Below, one piece after another: positions 1 through 7,038 of a stretch of DNA of 47,303 bases. The DNA comes from Sphingobacteriaceae bacterium. Lineage in GTDB: Bacteria > Bacteroidota > Bacteroidia > Sphingobacteriales > Sphingobacteriaceae. The notes beneath the pieces are model-generated. The model saw only the letters and a list, made by a program, of their open reading frames with translations, did no database searches and was not told the origin of the DNA. Every line of letters starts with the position of its first letter. Position 1 is the first letter of the stretch. The stretch covers positions 1-47,303 of the forward strand of contig CANHCS010000008.1 of the NCBI GenBank assembly GCA_947459195.1. The letters run 5' to 3'. Position numbers and translations under genes: made by a program.

Positions 1-543
1 CAAAGATTTCTTGTAGATCCAAGAAACGATGGTCGCCATTTTAGCCAATAACTTAATGATGGTAAGGTTTTGTTCTTCTGGTGTTTGATGCGGATTTAAA
101 GATTCAGGATAAAAAGAAGATAAGGAACAGATTAGTGAAGAAAGCTGGCCCATTGGGTGTGATTTCGATGGGAAACCATCGAAAAATTTCTTCATGTCTT
201 CATGTACCAGTGTATGTCGGGAGATTTGGAATTGAAAATCTTCAATCTCTTTTTTATTTGGCAACTTACCGTAAATCAATAAATAGGCCACCTCCAAAAA
301 AGTTGATTTTTCTGCCAATTCTTCTATCGCGTATCCGCGGTATTTCAGAATTCCGTTTTCTCCATCTAAATAGGTAATGGCACTTTTGGTGGCCCCGGTA
401 TTTTTAAAACCTGAATCGAGGGTGATCAGGCCGGTTATATCGCGGAGTTTGGCGATATCAATGGCTGATTCGTTCTCCGTTCCGGTGATGACAGGTAATT
501 GTACAGATTGTTCTCCGTAGGTTATGGTTGCTGTGGATGACAT
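1..543 (-). CDS. gltA: Citrate synthase, N-terminal part (cut by window edge)
   Basis: The first 181 residues are present; the gene runs off the left edge (full-length proteins are about 430 residues). The enzyme condenses oxaloacetate and acetyl-CoA to citrate at the entry of the TCA cycle in the cytoplasm. Recognisable type II citrate synthase segments are the N-terminal beta-strand domain, then a stretch reading GLITLDSGFKNTG, the YLDGENGILKYRGY motif near residues 59-72, and the following helix with VAYLLIYGKLP. The ATG at 543-541 is the natural family start. A possible promoter lies just upstream (564-571). The catalytic His and Asp residues lie in the missing part, so activity cannot be judged here. 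Confidence 0.93.
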   Translation of the reverse strand, partial: MSSTATITYGEQSVQLPVITGTENESAIDIAKLRDITGLITLDSGFKNTGATKSAITYLDGENGILKYRGYAIEELAEKSTFLEVAYLLIYGKLPNKKEIEDFQFQISRHTLVHEDMKKFFDGFPSKSHPMGQLSSLICSLSSFYPESLNPHQTPEEQNLTIIKLLAKMATIVSWIYKKSL

Positions 544-563
544 ATAGATTTGATATTATAAAG

Positions 564-596
564 CAAAACTAATGAAAACGAGCTGTTTTGAAACAG
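564..596 (-). promoter_or_regulatory. gltA: Possible gltA promoter -7 box with overlapping inverted repeat
   Basis: On the minus strand 571-564 reads TAGTTTTG, matching the Bacteroidota -7 consensus TAnnTTTG, about 20 bases before the gltA start. No good -33 TTG lies at the right distance. Instead a short inverted repeat, CTGTTT-TG-AAACAG at 583-596, sits there and could be an operator. This is pattern matching only. Confidence 0.35.
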
Positions 597-627
597 TTAT
601 TTTCGGTGATTGTGTAATTTTAATGTT

Positions 628-1158
628 TTATTTAATGGTTTCTTTTACTTCGCCACAGTTCAGCATTTCATCTCCGTAATAAGGATTTCGCACTTCTTCT
701 TCTTGGGCCAACCAATAGCCACCAGATCCTTCATTGGCCATTGGGCAAAATTGCACATAAAATGCTCCTTTGCTGAGTACTGCCTTGCGGAAGATGGGGA
801 TCAACTCATTGTTTAGATTGGTAAATACTTTGCGTTGTTGAGCTAATTCGCTGGAAGTGGCAATGGAATCAACCATTTTTTGTGCTGTCTCGAATCCTGA
901 GGTTTTAGCCAATGTTTGCTGTAAATTTTTCGCTGCTTGTTGTGCGTCTGCTGAGTTAGATGCAACTAAAGCATCTTTGATACTTAGGTATTGGTTGAGC
1001 ACAGCTTGCTGATTTTCGTCTTTGATGCTGAAGTTTGTCGCTGCACTTACTACTGCTTCCACTTTATCAGTTTGAGCTGCTTCTTTGTTTTGCTGAGTAC
1101 ATGCGGCCAAAGTGCTTAGTAAAGCGGTGATCATTAAAATATTGGTCAGATTTTTCAT
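628..1158 (-). CDS. DUF3347-domain lipoprotein
   Basis: 176 residues. The N-terminus is a lipoprotein signal with lipobox LAAC, the modified Cys being residue 20. The mature part is a DUF3347 domain: a helical region from about residue 45 to 130, then the family's signature segments CPMA (138-141) and NPYYGDEMLNCG (158-169), which carry conserved Cys and Met residues. The same domain is found attached to CusB-like heavy-metal efflux adaptors in Bacteroidota, so binding of copper or another soft metal is plausible but unproven. Here it stands alone, with no efflux genes nearby. It appears to have its own promoter (1181-1209). The exact role is unknown. Confidence 0.85.
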   Translation of the reverse strand: MKNLTNILMITALLSTLAACTQQNKEAAQTDKVEAVVSAATNFSIKDENQQAVLNQYLSIKDALVASNSADAQQAAKNLQQTLAKTSGFETAQKMVDSIATSSELAQQRKVFTNLNNELIPIFRKAVLSKGAFYVQFCPMANEGSGGYWLAQEEEVRNPYYGDEMLNCGEVKETIK

Positions 1159-1180
1159 GTTTATGGAGATTAAATCAATT

Positions 1181-1209
1181 CAAAGCTAAGGTAGTACACG
1201 ATTTACAAA
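1181..1209 (-). promoter_or_regulatory. Probable promoter of the DUF3347 lipoprotein gene
   Basis: On the minus strand 1188-1181 reads TAGCTTTG (consensus TAnnTTTG) and 1209-1206 reads TTTG, with a 17-base spacer. That is at the short end of the 17-23 bases reported for Flavobacteriia. The expected transcript start is some 15-20 bases before the ATG at 1158. Confidence 0.5.
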
Positions 1210-1247
1210 GTCAGCGGTGTGTTAAATTAAAAAAATTAAAAACAGGG

Positions 1248-1278
1248 TTTGGAGTTTAGCAGCGTATTTGTACTTTTG
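1248..1278 (+). promoter_or_regulatory. Canonical Bacteroidota promoter for tRNA-Ser
   Basis: TTTG at 1248-1251, a 19-base spacer, then TACTTTTG at 1271-1278. This matches TTTG-N19-TAnnTTTG exactly and ends five bases before the first base of the tRNA. It is the clearest promoter in the window and supports the phylum assignment. Confidence 0.8.
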
Positions 1279-1283
1279 CCCCC

Positions 1284-1368
1284 GGAGAGTTGGCAGAGTG
1301 GTCGATTGCGGCAGTCTTGAAAACTGTTGACTGTAACAGGTCCGGGGGTTCGAATCCCTCACTCTCCG
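1284..1368 (+). tRNA. tRNA-Ser (anticodon UGA)
   Basis: The acceptor stem pairs GGAGAGT (1284-1290) with ACTCTCC (1361-1367), followed by discriminator G at 1368, typical for serine. The anticodon stem is GCAGT/ACTGT around loop CTTGAAA, giving anticodon TGA at 1318-1320, which reads UCA codons. A long variable arm (type II tRNA) lies between the anticodon stem and the T-arm, which contains GGTTCGAATCC. The CCA end is not encoded: CA then A follows the discriminator. It is a single gene with its own promoter and terminator. Confidence 0.97.
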
Positions 1369-1379
1369 CAAAAAGTTTT

Positions 1380-1404
1380 AAATGCCCCTTCATGGGGCAT
1401 TTTT
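1380..1404 (+). terminator. Rho-independent terminator after tRNA-Ser
   Basis: A stem formed by ATGCCCC (1382-1388) and GGGGCAT (1394-1400), with flanking A-T pairs, a five-base loop, and a run of T residues at 1400-1404. It starts 12 bases after the tRNA 3' end. Confidence 0.85.
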
Positions 1405-1725
1405 CATTTAGATGGCGTATCGTGCTATCTTGATAAAGCCGACTGAATGAAAAATGATTATGGGCGAAGCCCAAAACATTTAAAACTATTTGCAGCCTTC
1501 CCCCCGGGGATCGCCGAGGGCAATCTCTCTCTTTAAAGATCCTTTAACAAGTTCTTTAAAGTAGTCCTTTGAACAGATTAGCAATAGTTGGGAGTTAAAA
1601 TCATTCAACAAGGCCAGGAGAATGTTAGAATCCTTCCGCATGTTTTGCAGGTATTCGACTACGCTTATAAAGAGATTTTTCAGGGCCTAAGGGCGCTATC
1701 GAAATGAGGTACTGTGTTTGAGCAC
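1405..1725. other. Intergenic stretch with one doubtful small ORF
   Basis: No recognisable gene is present. The only open frame of note is on the minus strand, 1641 to 1486, 51 residues beginning MRKDSNILLALLNDF. Its frame stays open for 13 further codons upstream of the ATG. It resembles no family I know and has no clear promoter. It could be a decayed gene end or chance. No RNA structure stands out. Confidence 0.3.
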
Positions 1726-3294
1726 CTAGAATTTATAACTGAGGCTGGTTTGGAGCTGAAAATTTATTTTCGAATCGTCTGGCTGCCATTGGTAATGTCG
1801 CATCCAGATGGTACTCAAATTAGTTCTCCACTGCAGATAATTGTAGGTTCGTTGGTATTGGGTAGTTAAAATCAGATCGACCCATTTGCGGTTGTAATCT
1901 TTAAAAGCATTGGTATAAGCATCATAAAAGAAATCGAGGTTATGTGCATAGCGTTCTATTTGGAAACCCAGTACCTGGTGTTTTTTCCAGAAACTGATTT
2001 CCATGGTTTGCAAATTAGATCCGGGACCTATTCCCGCTCCTAAAACCTGACCTCGGTGGGTATAGCCATGTACTACTGAACCATGTAAGTACCAGGCTCC
2101 TGCGGGGCGTATCAGCCGGTCAGCAGTTTGTTGCATATGGGTGATTTCTGCTTTGAAAGCGATGTATTGGTCTTTTTTAGCTGATGGAAATATTTTACGA
2201 AAACCGGTAAGGAATGCTCTGGCATGATCTGGAGATATCAAAAGATCAAAAAAACTGCTCGAATGATCGTTTTTACCGTATTCTACATACAACTCTGCTT
2301 TTGATTCAGGTAATACCCACCTTATGAAGACGGAGGCCAACTGATCACGTTTTTTTTCATCCTCATTGTTCAGGTTCTTTTTCTGAAAGGGTGTAATAAC
2401 CGGTAAAAAGTCGCTGATGCCATTACCCAAATCTTGACTGTATAGCTGAAATACTCGGTTTAAGCCGATATACAAACCCGGAATCCATTTGGGCTGGTAA
2501 TTGATACTCAATCCCGATAGGTAACGCCAATCGTCTGGTTTAGCAATAAAATAGTTCTGTCCTCCTATCTGATATTGTGCTGGATCAGCATTATGGCCCG
2601 ATCCCTGCAACTTGCCGGCAATGAGCTGGCCTTCAAATGTGCCTATTTTGGTTTGGATGGGCTTGCTGGTATGCAAAGTGGCATGCAAAAATCCCGGGGC
2701 ATTGTTCGACATCAAGAGGGCATTTCGCGTTCCTGGCCCCCACCATAGGTTTTCGGTAGAAATACCGATGGCCATTTTATCAAAATGATAATACAAATGG
2801 CTTTGTCCGGGATTGAGCCGGATGTAGTTATGATTTCCGAATGGTAAAGGGATATCAGTATTGTTGAGGTGAGTCAAACGGGCCATGCGCACCTGATCGG
2901 TTTCGATCAATGGAAAGTCTTCGGCCTTGGTATTAGCGGCAAACACCCATTCGGGTTGTATTTGTAAGTCCCAGCGTTTGTATTGGAGCTTCATTCCTGT
3001 GCTAAACATCGCCTGGTAGCCCTTTGCGGTAATCATGGAGCCATCGTTCCAGCCATAGGGTGTGGTGCTGTTGTATTGTTGTATGAGCTGCAAGGGCAAT
3101 AACTCGAAGCGTAAGCCAGCTGACTTAATTTGTGCAGGGCGAATGCTGCTCAGGCTTTGGGAGGAATTGTTTGTTGCTGGATGAATGATGGATTGATTGC
3201 GCAGACTATCCCGTATATGGGTATTGATCTCAACTTGTTGAGCAGTAGTATTTAAACTATAACAGAGAAAGATGGCGCTAAAAAAGTATTTCAT
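1726..3294 (-). CDS. Capsule assembly Wzi family outer-membrane protein
   Basis: 522 residues from the ATG at 3294. The N-terminus (MKYFFSAIFLCYSLNTTAQQ) is a Sec signal peptide. The rest has the alternating pattern of a large beta-barrel ending in an aromatic residue (SLSYKF). Segments such as YGWNDGSMITAKGYQ and WWGPGTRNALLMSN match the Caps_assemb_Wzi family, relatives of E. coli Wzi, a surface lectin that anchors capsule to the cell. An upstream in-frame start at 3378 would add 28 residues encoded by a simple repeat and would bury the signal peptide, so it was not used. The gene lies 1.3 kb beyond the end of the polysaccharide locus, in the same orientation, which fits a surface-attachment role, but it is separated from the locus by an orphan gene and a repeat array. 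Confidence 0.83.
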   Translation of the reverse strand: MKYFFSAIFLCYSLNTTAQQVEINTHIRDSLRNQSIIHPATNNSSQSLSSIRPAQIKSAGLRFELLPLQLIQQYNSTTPYGWNDGSMITAKGYQAMFSTGMKLQYKRWDLQIQPEWVFAANTKAEDFPLIETDQVRMARLTHLNNTDIPLPFGNHNYIRLNPGQSHLYYHFDKMAIGISTENLWWGPGTRNALLMSNNAPGFLHATLHTSKPIQTKIGTFEGQLIAGKLQGSGHNADPAQYQIGGQNYFIAKPDDWRYLSGLSINYQPKWIPGLYIGLNRVFQLYSQDLGNGISDFLPVITPFQKKNLNNEDEKKRDQLASVFIRWVLPESKAELYVEYGKNDHSSSFFDLLISPDHARAFLTGFRKIFPSAKKDQYIAFKAEITHMQQTADRLIRPAGAWYLHGSVVHGYTHRGQVLGAGIGPGSNLQTMEISFWKKHQVLGFQIERYAHNLDFFYDAYTNAFKDYNRKWVDLILTTQYQRTYNYLQWRTNLSTIWMRHYQWQPDDSKINFQLQTSLSYKF

Positions 3295-3341
3295 GGGTAT
3301 TTGGACAGCTGTGCTAAGATAAGGATTTGCTTGGAGTTGGC

Positions 3342-3376
3342 AGTCTTCAGTCACGAGTCTTCGGTCGAGAGTTTTC
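3342..3376. repeat. Imperfect 14-bp tandem repeat upstream of the Wzi-like gene
   Basis: Two and a half copies of a 14-base unit: AGTCTTCAGTCACG (3342-3355), AGTCTTCGGTCGAG (3356-3369) and AGTTTTC (3370-3376). It lies about 50 bases before the Wzi-like start codon, where a promoter would be expected. Function unknown; it may be simple-sequence drift. Confidence 0.6.
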
Positions 3377-3445
3377 AATTCAAATCAAGCAGAGTATCAG
3401 CTTATGGGCATTTTGCTTCAGCACATTCAAGATTTATTATGACCC

Positions 3446-3697
3446 ATTGCGCTCTTTTCAACTATTAATGCACTTTCTTTATATACGATTGCACAATATT
3501 TATGCGTGTCTGCGCTAATTATAAATTGAATTGCACTTTTTATGGAACGAATTGCGTCCTCATTTTATTGAATTGTGCTGATGATTGGGTGTATAGCGCT
3601 CTTTGATCAAATGCTTGCGCTGTCGGTTGGAAAGATTGCGCTCTTCAATGATCGATTTGCACTTTTTTTGGATAGGATTGTACTTTTGGGTAAGAAA
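3446..3697. repeat. Array of twelve degenerate units in exact 21-bp register
   Basis: Twelve consecutive 21-base units share a core of about 11 bases, consensus ATTGCRCTYTT on the plus strand, followed by about 10 variable bases. The invariant G of the core lies at 3449, 3470, 3491, 3512, 3533, 3554, 3575, 3596, 3617, 3638, 3659 and 3680: every step is exactly 21. Conservation across the units: G 12/12, purine at core position 6 12/12, T at position 3 11/12, C at position 7 11/12, T at positions 2, 8 and 10 10/12. The variable parts differ in every unit. 21 bases is two turns of B-DNA, so all cores face the same side of the helix. It is also seven codons, but both strands carry stops in the repeating frame. 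The array lies between the 3' end of an orphan gene and the Wzi-like gene. Confidence 0.9.
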
Positions 3698-3698
3698 T

Positions 3699-3713
3699 GG
3701 GCCCATAAGGCCC
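3699..3713. other. GC-rich hairpin between the orphan gene and the 21-bp array
   Basis: GGGCC (3699-3703) pairs with GGCCC (3709-3713) around a five-base loop, 5 bases past the stop codon of the 243-residue protein. It lacks a T-run on the minus-strand side, so it is at best a weak terminator or an RNA 3' end structure. It also marks the edge of the array. Confidence 0.4.
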
Positions 3714-3718
3714 GGGAA

Positions 3719-4450
3719 TCATTTTGCGGGCTTGGTAAACTGGTAGGCACTCAATTGTTTGAATTGCTGACTACTAGCACCATAAACCGATTTAACATAG
3801 GTTTTAATCAAACGGGAAGTTGCGGAAAAGCCGATTTTTGGAACATACATCGTGTTGTAGCGTACAATACAACTATTGCTCCAATCGGTATAGGTTTGCA
3901 TCACAGCTTGGTTGGCCTCCACCAACTGGGTTTGATAAGCCAAGAGGCTGGCGGTTTGCAATTCGCTTTCGTTGGGCTGATAGCTGGGAATGCTTTGGAT
4001 AATTTCGAGCAGCGCAGCCAGGTGTTCCAATTGTTTGTCGATACTGCGCTGAGATACAGAGATATTTTCGGGGATGGGTTGCCCGGGATCAGGATTATCA
4101 TTGAGCTTACCTGAGCGCTTGCCCAAGAGCTTATTCATGACGCTTCGGGCCGATTTGATGGTGTTTTCCTCCGCCCCTGATGCAATGAGTGCATTGACCA
4201 CCCGGGTGGCTTTGGGAATCAAACCCGCGAAATTCATCCTGCGGGTATCGCTGGCATTGTCAAATAAGGTTTGTTTCTTGATACAGTCGGCATGGGCATC
4301 TTCCCCTGCTTTTAACAAAAGCAACAAATTGGGGAGTTTGATGGATTCGGTTGATGGGTTATAAGTAGCGCCATAACCCTGGCAAAAATTGATGATGTTT
4401 TTGAAATGGGCCAGATTTTTAACGTGGCCGCTCTCTGAAATTGAACTCAT
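3719..4450 (-). CDS. Orphan alpha-helical protein of unknown function beside the 21-bp array
   Basis: 243 residues, no signal peptide, no membrane segment, predicted almost entirely helical. I do not recognise a named domain. The N-terminal part (MSSISESGHVKNLAHFKNII, then YGATYNPSTESIKLPNLLLL) resembles hypothetical proteins I associate with Bacteroidota genomes, from memory only. A basic patch, MNKLLGKRSGK, lies near residues 106-116, before a Pro-rich linker. The C-terminal half is a second helical segment with a basic, aromatic tail (VKSVYGASSQQFKQLSAYQF). Nucleic-acid binding is possible but no motif proves it. It is preceded by very A+T-rich DNA without a clear promoter box and is followed after 21 bases by the 21-bp array. 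Its base composition is higher in G+C than that of the adjacent polysaccharide genes, so it is probably not part of that operon. Confidence 0.75.
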   Translation of the reverse strand: MSSISESGHVKNLAHFKNIINFCQGYGATYNPSTESIKLPNLLLLLKAGEDAHADCIKKQTLFDNASDTRRMNFAGLIPKATRVVNALIASGAEENTIKSARSVMNKLLGKRSGKLNDNPDPGQPIPENISVSQRSIDKQLEHLAALLEIIQSIPSYQPNESELQTASLLAYQTQLVEANQAVMQTYTDWSNSCIVRYNTMYVPKIGFSATSRLIKTYVKSVYGASSQQFKQLSAYQFTKPAK

Positions 4451-4572
4451 AATACAATAGTTTTAATTAATAAATAAATTATTTTAATTTTTAAACTATT
4501 TTCTTATGGATTTATTGTGTGAGGGCTGATAATTATTATTAGGCTATTTAGAGATCATCAAAAATATCTTGC

Positions 4573-5220
4573 TTAAAACTGAAATGGTATTGAATCTTTA
4601 GTTAATGAGAGACGATTTAGTCTCCTCCTTTTTTTGAAAAAAATATTGAAGATTGTATGCAAAATAATTTTAAAATATTCAGTAACAGAGTACTTATTTA
4701 GGTAAATCTGATTGAGTTTAATCTTGTCTGGCAATACAAGATTTATATAATCTTTTTCTGGATCTGATGATTTTCCGAGTATTTCATTTTCATTTTTATA
4801 GAGTATTGACGCCCAATCTGTAATCCCCGGCCTGATTAAAAGTATTTTCTTTTGTTCGTCTGTATAAAATGCTGTGTATTTTCTAACTTCCGGTCTTGGA
4901 CCTACCAAACTCATTTGTCCAATTAAAACATTGTATAGTTGTGGTAATTCATCGAGCTTATATTTTCTGAGTATATAGCCGATATTTGTAATCCTAGGAT
5001 CTTTTTTTCCCACTGTAAGGTGGCCTAATTGATCAGCATCAACATGCATCGATCTAAATTTCCAAAGTCTAAATTCAACACCATTTACCCCAACTCTTAA
5101 TTGCTTATATATTACAGGTCCTTTTGAACCAAGTTTTATGAGTATAGCAATAGTCAATAAGACTGGGCTCAGCAAAATTAATCCGAGTCCAGAAAAGAAA
5201 ACATCGAGTATTCTAATCAT
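4573..5220 (-). CDS. Initiating phosphoglycosyl transferase, PglC-like (bacterial sugar transferase)
   Basis: 215 residues of the small monotopic phosphoglycosyl transferase type. It transfers a sugar-1-phosphate from a UDP-sugar to undecaprenyl phosphate at the inner membrane face, the first committed step of repeat-unit assembly. Visible features: N-terminal re-entrant membrane helix (residues 5-30), KFRSM (54-58), DELPQLYN (90-97) containing the Asp-Glu catalytic dyad, and SLVGPRPE (104-111). There is no N-terminal CapD-like domain or WbaP-type multi-helix region, which makes PglC/WcaJ-core enzymes the closest comparison. The C-terminal 40 residues are basic and poorly conserved. Last gene of the long polysaccharide operon, overlapping the aminotransferase gene by 8 bases. 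Which sugar it uses is inferred only from context (4-amino-4,6-dideoxy sugar). Confidence 0.92.
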   Translation of the reverse strand: MIRILDVFFSGLGLILLSPVLLTIAILIKLGSKGPVIYKQLRVGVNGVEFRLWKFRSMHVDADQLGHLTVGKKDPRITNIGYILRKYKLDELPQLYNVLIGQMSLVGPRPEVRKYTAFYTDEQKKILLIRPGITDWASILYKNENEILGKSSDPEKDYINLVLPDKIKLNQIYLNKYSVTEYFKIILHTIFNIFFKKRRRLNRLSLTKDSIPFQF

Positions 5221-6442
5221 TTAAAACGATTTTTCGATAGGCTTTATCAACTGATTGAACAATAAATTCTAACTGCTCAGTTGTTAACTGTGGATATATA
5301 GGAAGGGAAATTTCTCTGGAATAATTATCATATGCCATTGGATAATCACTAATCTTATATCCCATATCCTTGAATACGGTTAATAATGGCATGGGTATAA
5401 AATGAACATTTACTGCTATACCAGCATTAGTAATTTCATTAATAATCAAATCTCGTTGTGTTTCTGAAATCCCTTTAATTCTGAGTGCATAAAGATGAAA
5501 ACATGATTTCCTGTCAGCATCTTGAAGTGGAGGTAATTCAAAATATGGTTTTTCGGCAAATTTATGATGGTAAAAATTTGCTACGCGTTCTCTATCCAAT
5601 AATAATTGTGTGTTATATTTTCGGATTTGTGCTAATCCCACTGCAGCACATAAATCAGGCATATTCACTTTTAACCCCTGAAAAAGTATATCATATTTCC
5701 AGCCTCCAGCTTGAGACTTAGTAAAAGCGTCTTTATTTTGTCCATTCAGCGAGTAAAGTTTCATCATTTTATATTCTTCGCTGTTAGAAAAGACTGGAGG
5801 TAGATTTAAACAGATGGCCCCTCCTTCTGCAGTTGTAATATTTTTTACGGCATGGAAAGAGAAAATGGTGATATCGGCAAGACTACCACTTTGGCGCCCT
5901 TTGTAGGTCGCTCCAATAGAATGTGCTGCGTCTGCCACAACTAAAATACGACCCAACTTTTTCTGATTTCCTGACGAAGAATTGAACATTGAAACAACAT
6001 CTGATTCCTTAACTAATTGGTTGATCTCGTCATAGTCGCATGGCCAGCCAGCAATATCAACCGGCATAATAATTTTTGTTTTACTTGTAATTGCCTTTCT
6101 TATCAAGTTTACATCAATTGTAAAATCAGGATTTACATCAACCATTACAGGGGTTGCACCACAGTGTAGCACAGCAAGTGCAGTTGCGCTGTAAGTATAT
6201 GAAGGAACGATTACCTCGTCTCCTGCTTTTATTCCGAACCACTTAAGAACAAGTATTGCACCAGAAGTCCAAGAATTTACACAGACTGCATGTTCTATTG
6301 CTACCAATTTGGCAACCTCTTCTTCGAGCTGCTTTACTTTTGGACCAGAAGTAATCCAACCAGAATTAAGTGACTCCAACACTTCTTTATTTACGTCTTC
6401 GTCTATATATGGAGGGGAAAAGGGAATAAGTTTGTTTACCAT
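5213..6442 (-). CDS. DegT/DnrJ/EryC1/StrS sugar aminotransferase
   Basis: 409 residues, PLP-dependent aminotransferase that converts a nucleotide-linked keto sugar to an amino sugar, usually with glutamate as donor. Seen in the sequence: family start (PFSPPYIDEDVNKEV), PSYTYSATALA (80-90), ADAAHSIGA (170-178) with the PLP-contacting Asp171, and SFHAVKNITTAEGG with the Schiff-base lysine Lys200. An insertion of about 18 residues (148-165, polar, SSSGNQKK) precedes strand ADAAHS and is not typical. It overlaps its neighbours on both sides (7 and 8 bases), so it is translationally coupled. Placed between a CapD-type dehydratase locus and a PglC-like transferase, it is likely a 4-aminotransferase of PglE or perosamine-synthase type; sequence alone does not decide between UDP and GDP substrates. 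Confidence 0.92.
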   Translation of the reverse strand: MVNKLIPFSPPYIDEDVNKEVLESLNSGWITSGPKVKQLEEEVAKLVAIEHAVCVNSWTSGAILVLKWFGIKAGDEVIVPSYTYSATALAVLHCGATPVMVDVNPDFTIDVNLIRKAITSKTKIIMPVDIAGWPCDYDEINQLVKESDVVSMFNSSSGNQKKLGRILVVADAAHSIGATYKGRQSGSLADITIFSFHAVKNITTAEGGAICLNLPPVFSNSEEYKMMKLYSLNGQNKDAFTKSQAGGWKYDILFQGLKVNMPDLCAAVGLAQIRKYNTQLLLDRERVANFYHHKFAEKPYFELPPLQDADRKSCFHLYALRIKGISETQRDLIINEITNAGIAVNVHFIPMPLLTVFKDMGYKISDYPMAYDNYSREISLPIYPQLTTEQLEFIVQSVDKAYRKIVLND

Positions 6443-7038
6443 AGCTTTAATTCATTAACTGTAAAATTTTCACCATGTCCCGGATATATTATTATTTCGG
6501 GATCAAAGTTCTTCTTGATAAAATTATAGGAGTCAATTAACTCTCTTTTTGAACCTCCAGGTAGTTTGGTAACTGTTTTTAAATTCTTAATAAATTGATC
6601 TCCTACAAATAGTACATTATTAATTTGTATGATTACTCCTCCTGGAGAGTGTCCTCCAAAAGGATAAAATTTAATCATTGAGTAAGGAGTAGAAATCGAT
6701 TGTTTTCGCTCGAGCAGTATATCTGAAGGTATTGAAGAATAATTCTTACCATAGAATATGGAGAGATTTTTTTTAGGGTCTACAATAGCTTCAGCGCAAC
6801 GCAAAGTTGCCACCATTTTGAAATCCGGATATTGGGTTTTAAGAAAATTGGTGCCAGTGATATGGTCAATATGCTCATGTGTTAGCAATATAAAACCTGA
6901 TTTAATGCTTTTACCTTTCAAATACTCGTAGAGTAAAATATTTTCGGCCGGATCTATTATAATTATTTCATCAGCTCGAAACTCAATAACATAAGTATTA
7001 GATTCTAAAAAATTATTTATGAATCTTTTAACGAGCAT
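6436..7038 (-). CDS. Metallo-beta-lactamase-fold hydrolase (glyoxalase II-like)
   Basis: 200 residues with the MBL signature HEHIDH (54-59), a further metal His in GGHSPGG, an Asp in FVGDQF and a C-terminal His in YPGHGEN: the full set for a dinuclear zinc or iron site. Length and order resemble glyoxalase II-like hydrolases, which cleave thioesters. Its position directly after a carrier-protein, ketosynthase and acyltransferase block suggests an editing or release thioesterase for acyl-carrier intermediates, but this is inference. It overlaps the upstream gene by one base and the aminotransferase gene by seven. No signal peptide, so cytoplasmic. Confidence 0.85.
   Translation of the reverse strand: MLVKRFINNFLESNTYVIEFRADEIIIIDPAENILLYEYLKGKSIKSGFILLTHEHIDHITGTNFLKTQYPDFKMVATLRCAEAIVDPKKNLSIFYGKNYSSIPSDILLERKQSISTPYSMIKFYPFGGHSPGGVIIQINNVLFVGDQFIKNLKTVTKLPGGSKRELIDSYNFIKKNFDPEIIIYPGHGENFTVNELKLW

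Noticed and set aside
81-377. Plus-strand open frame of 98 codons
   Set aside because: It is opposite the citrate synthase coding sequence, which is clearly recognisable on the minus strand.
1256-1474. Minus-strand open frame of 72 codons over the tRNA-Ser gene
   Set aside because: It is the antisense of the tRNA and its terminator (the familiar GFEPPDLLQSTVFKTAAIDHS-type artefact seen opposite tRNA-Ser genes).
3295-3378. Upstream extension of the Wzi-like protein by 28 residues
   Set aside because: The added residues come from the 14-bp repeat region and would precede a good signal peptide.
3446-3697. CRISPR array
   Set aside because: Units are only 21 bases with an 11-base degenerate core; CRISPR repeats are longer (about 23-50 bases) and nearly identical, with spacers of about 30 bases. 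No cas genes are in the window.
3575-4114. Plus-strand open frame of 179 codons starting with heptad-like IALF repeats
   Set aside because: Its second half is antisense to the 243-residue gene and its start is the 21-bp array, whose upstream units are broken by stops in the same frame. The minus-strand gene has the better coding pattern. Kept only as an alternative explanation for the 21-bp period.
4451-4572. Terminator at the end of the polysaccharide operon
   Set aside because: The region is A+T-rich, but no stem followed by a T-run could be drawn on the minus strand after the PglC-like gene.
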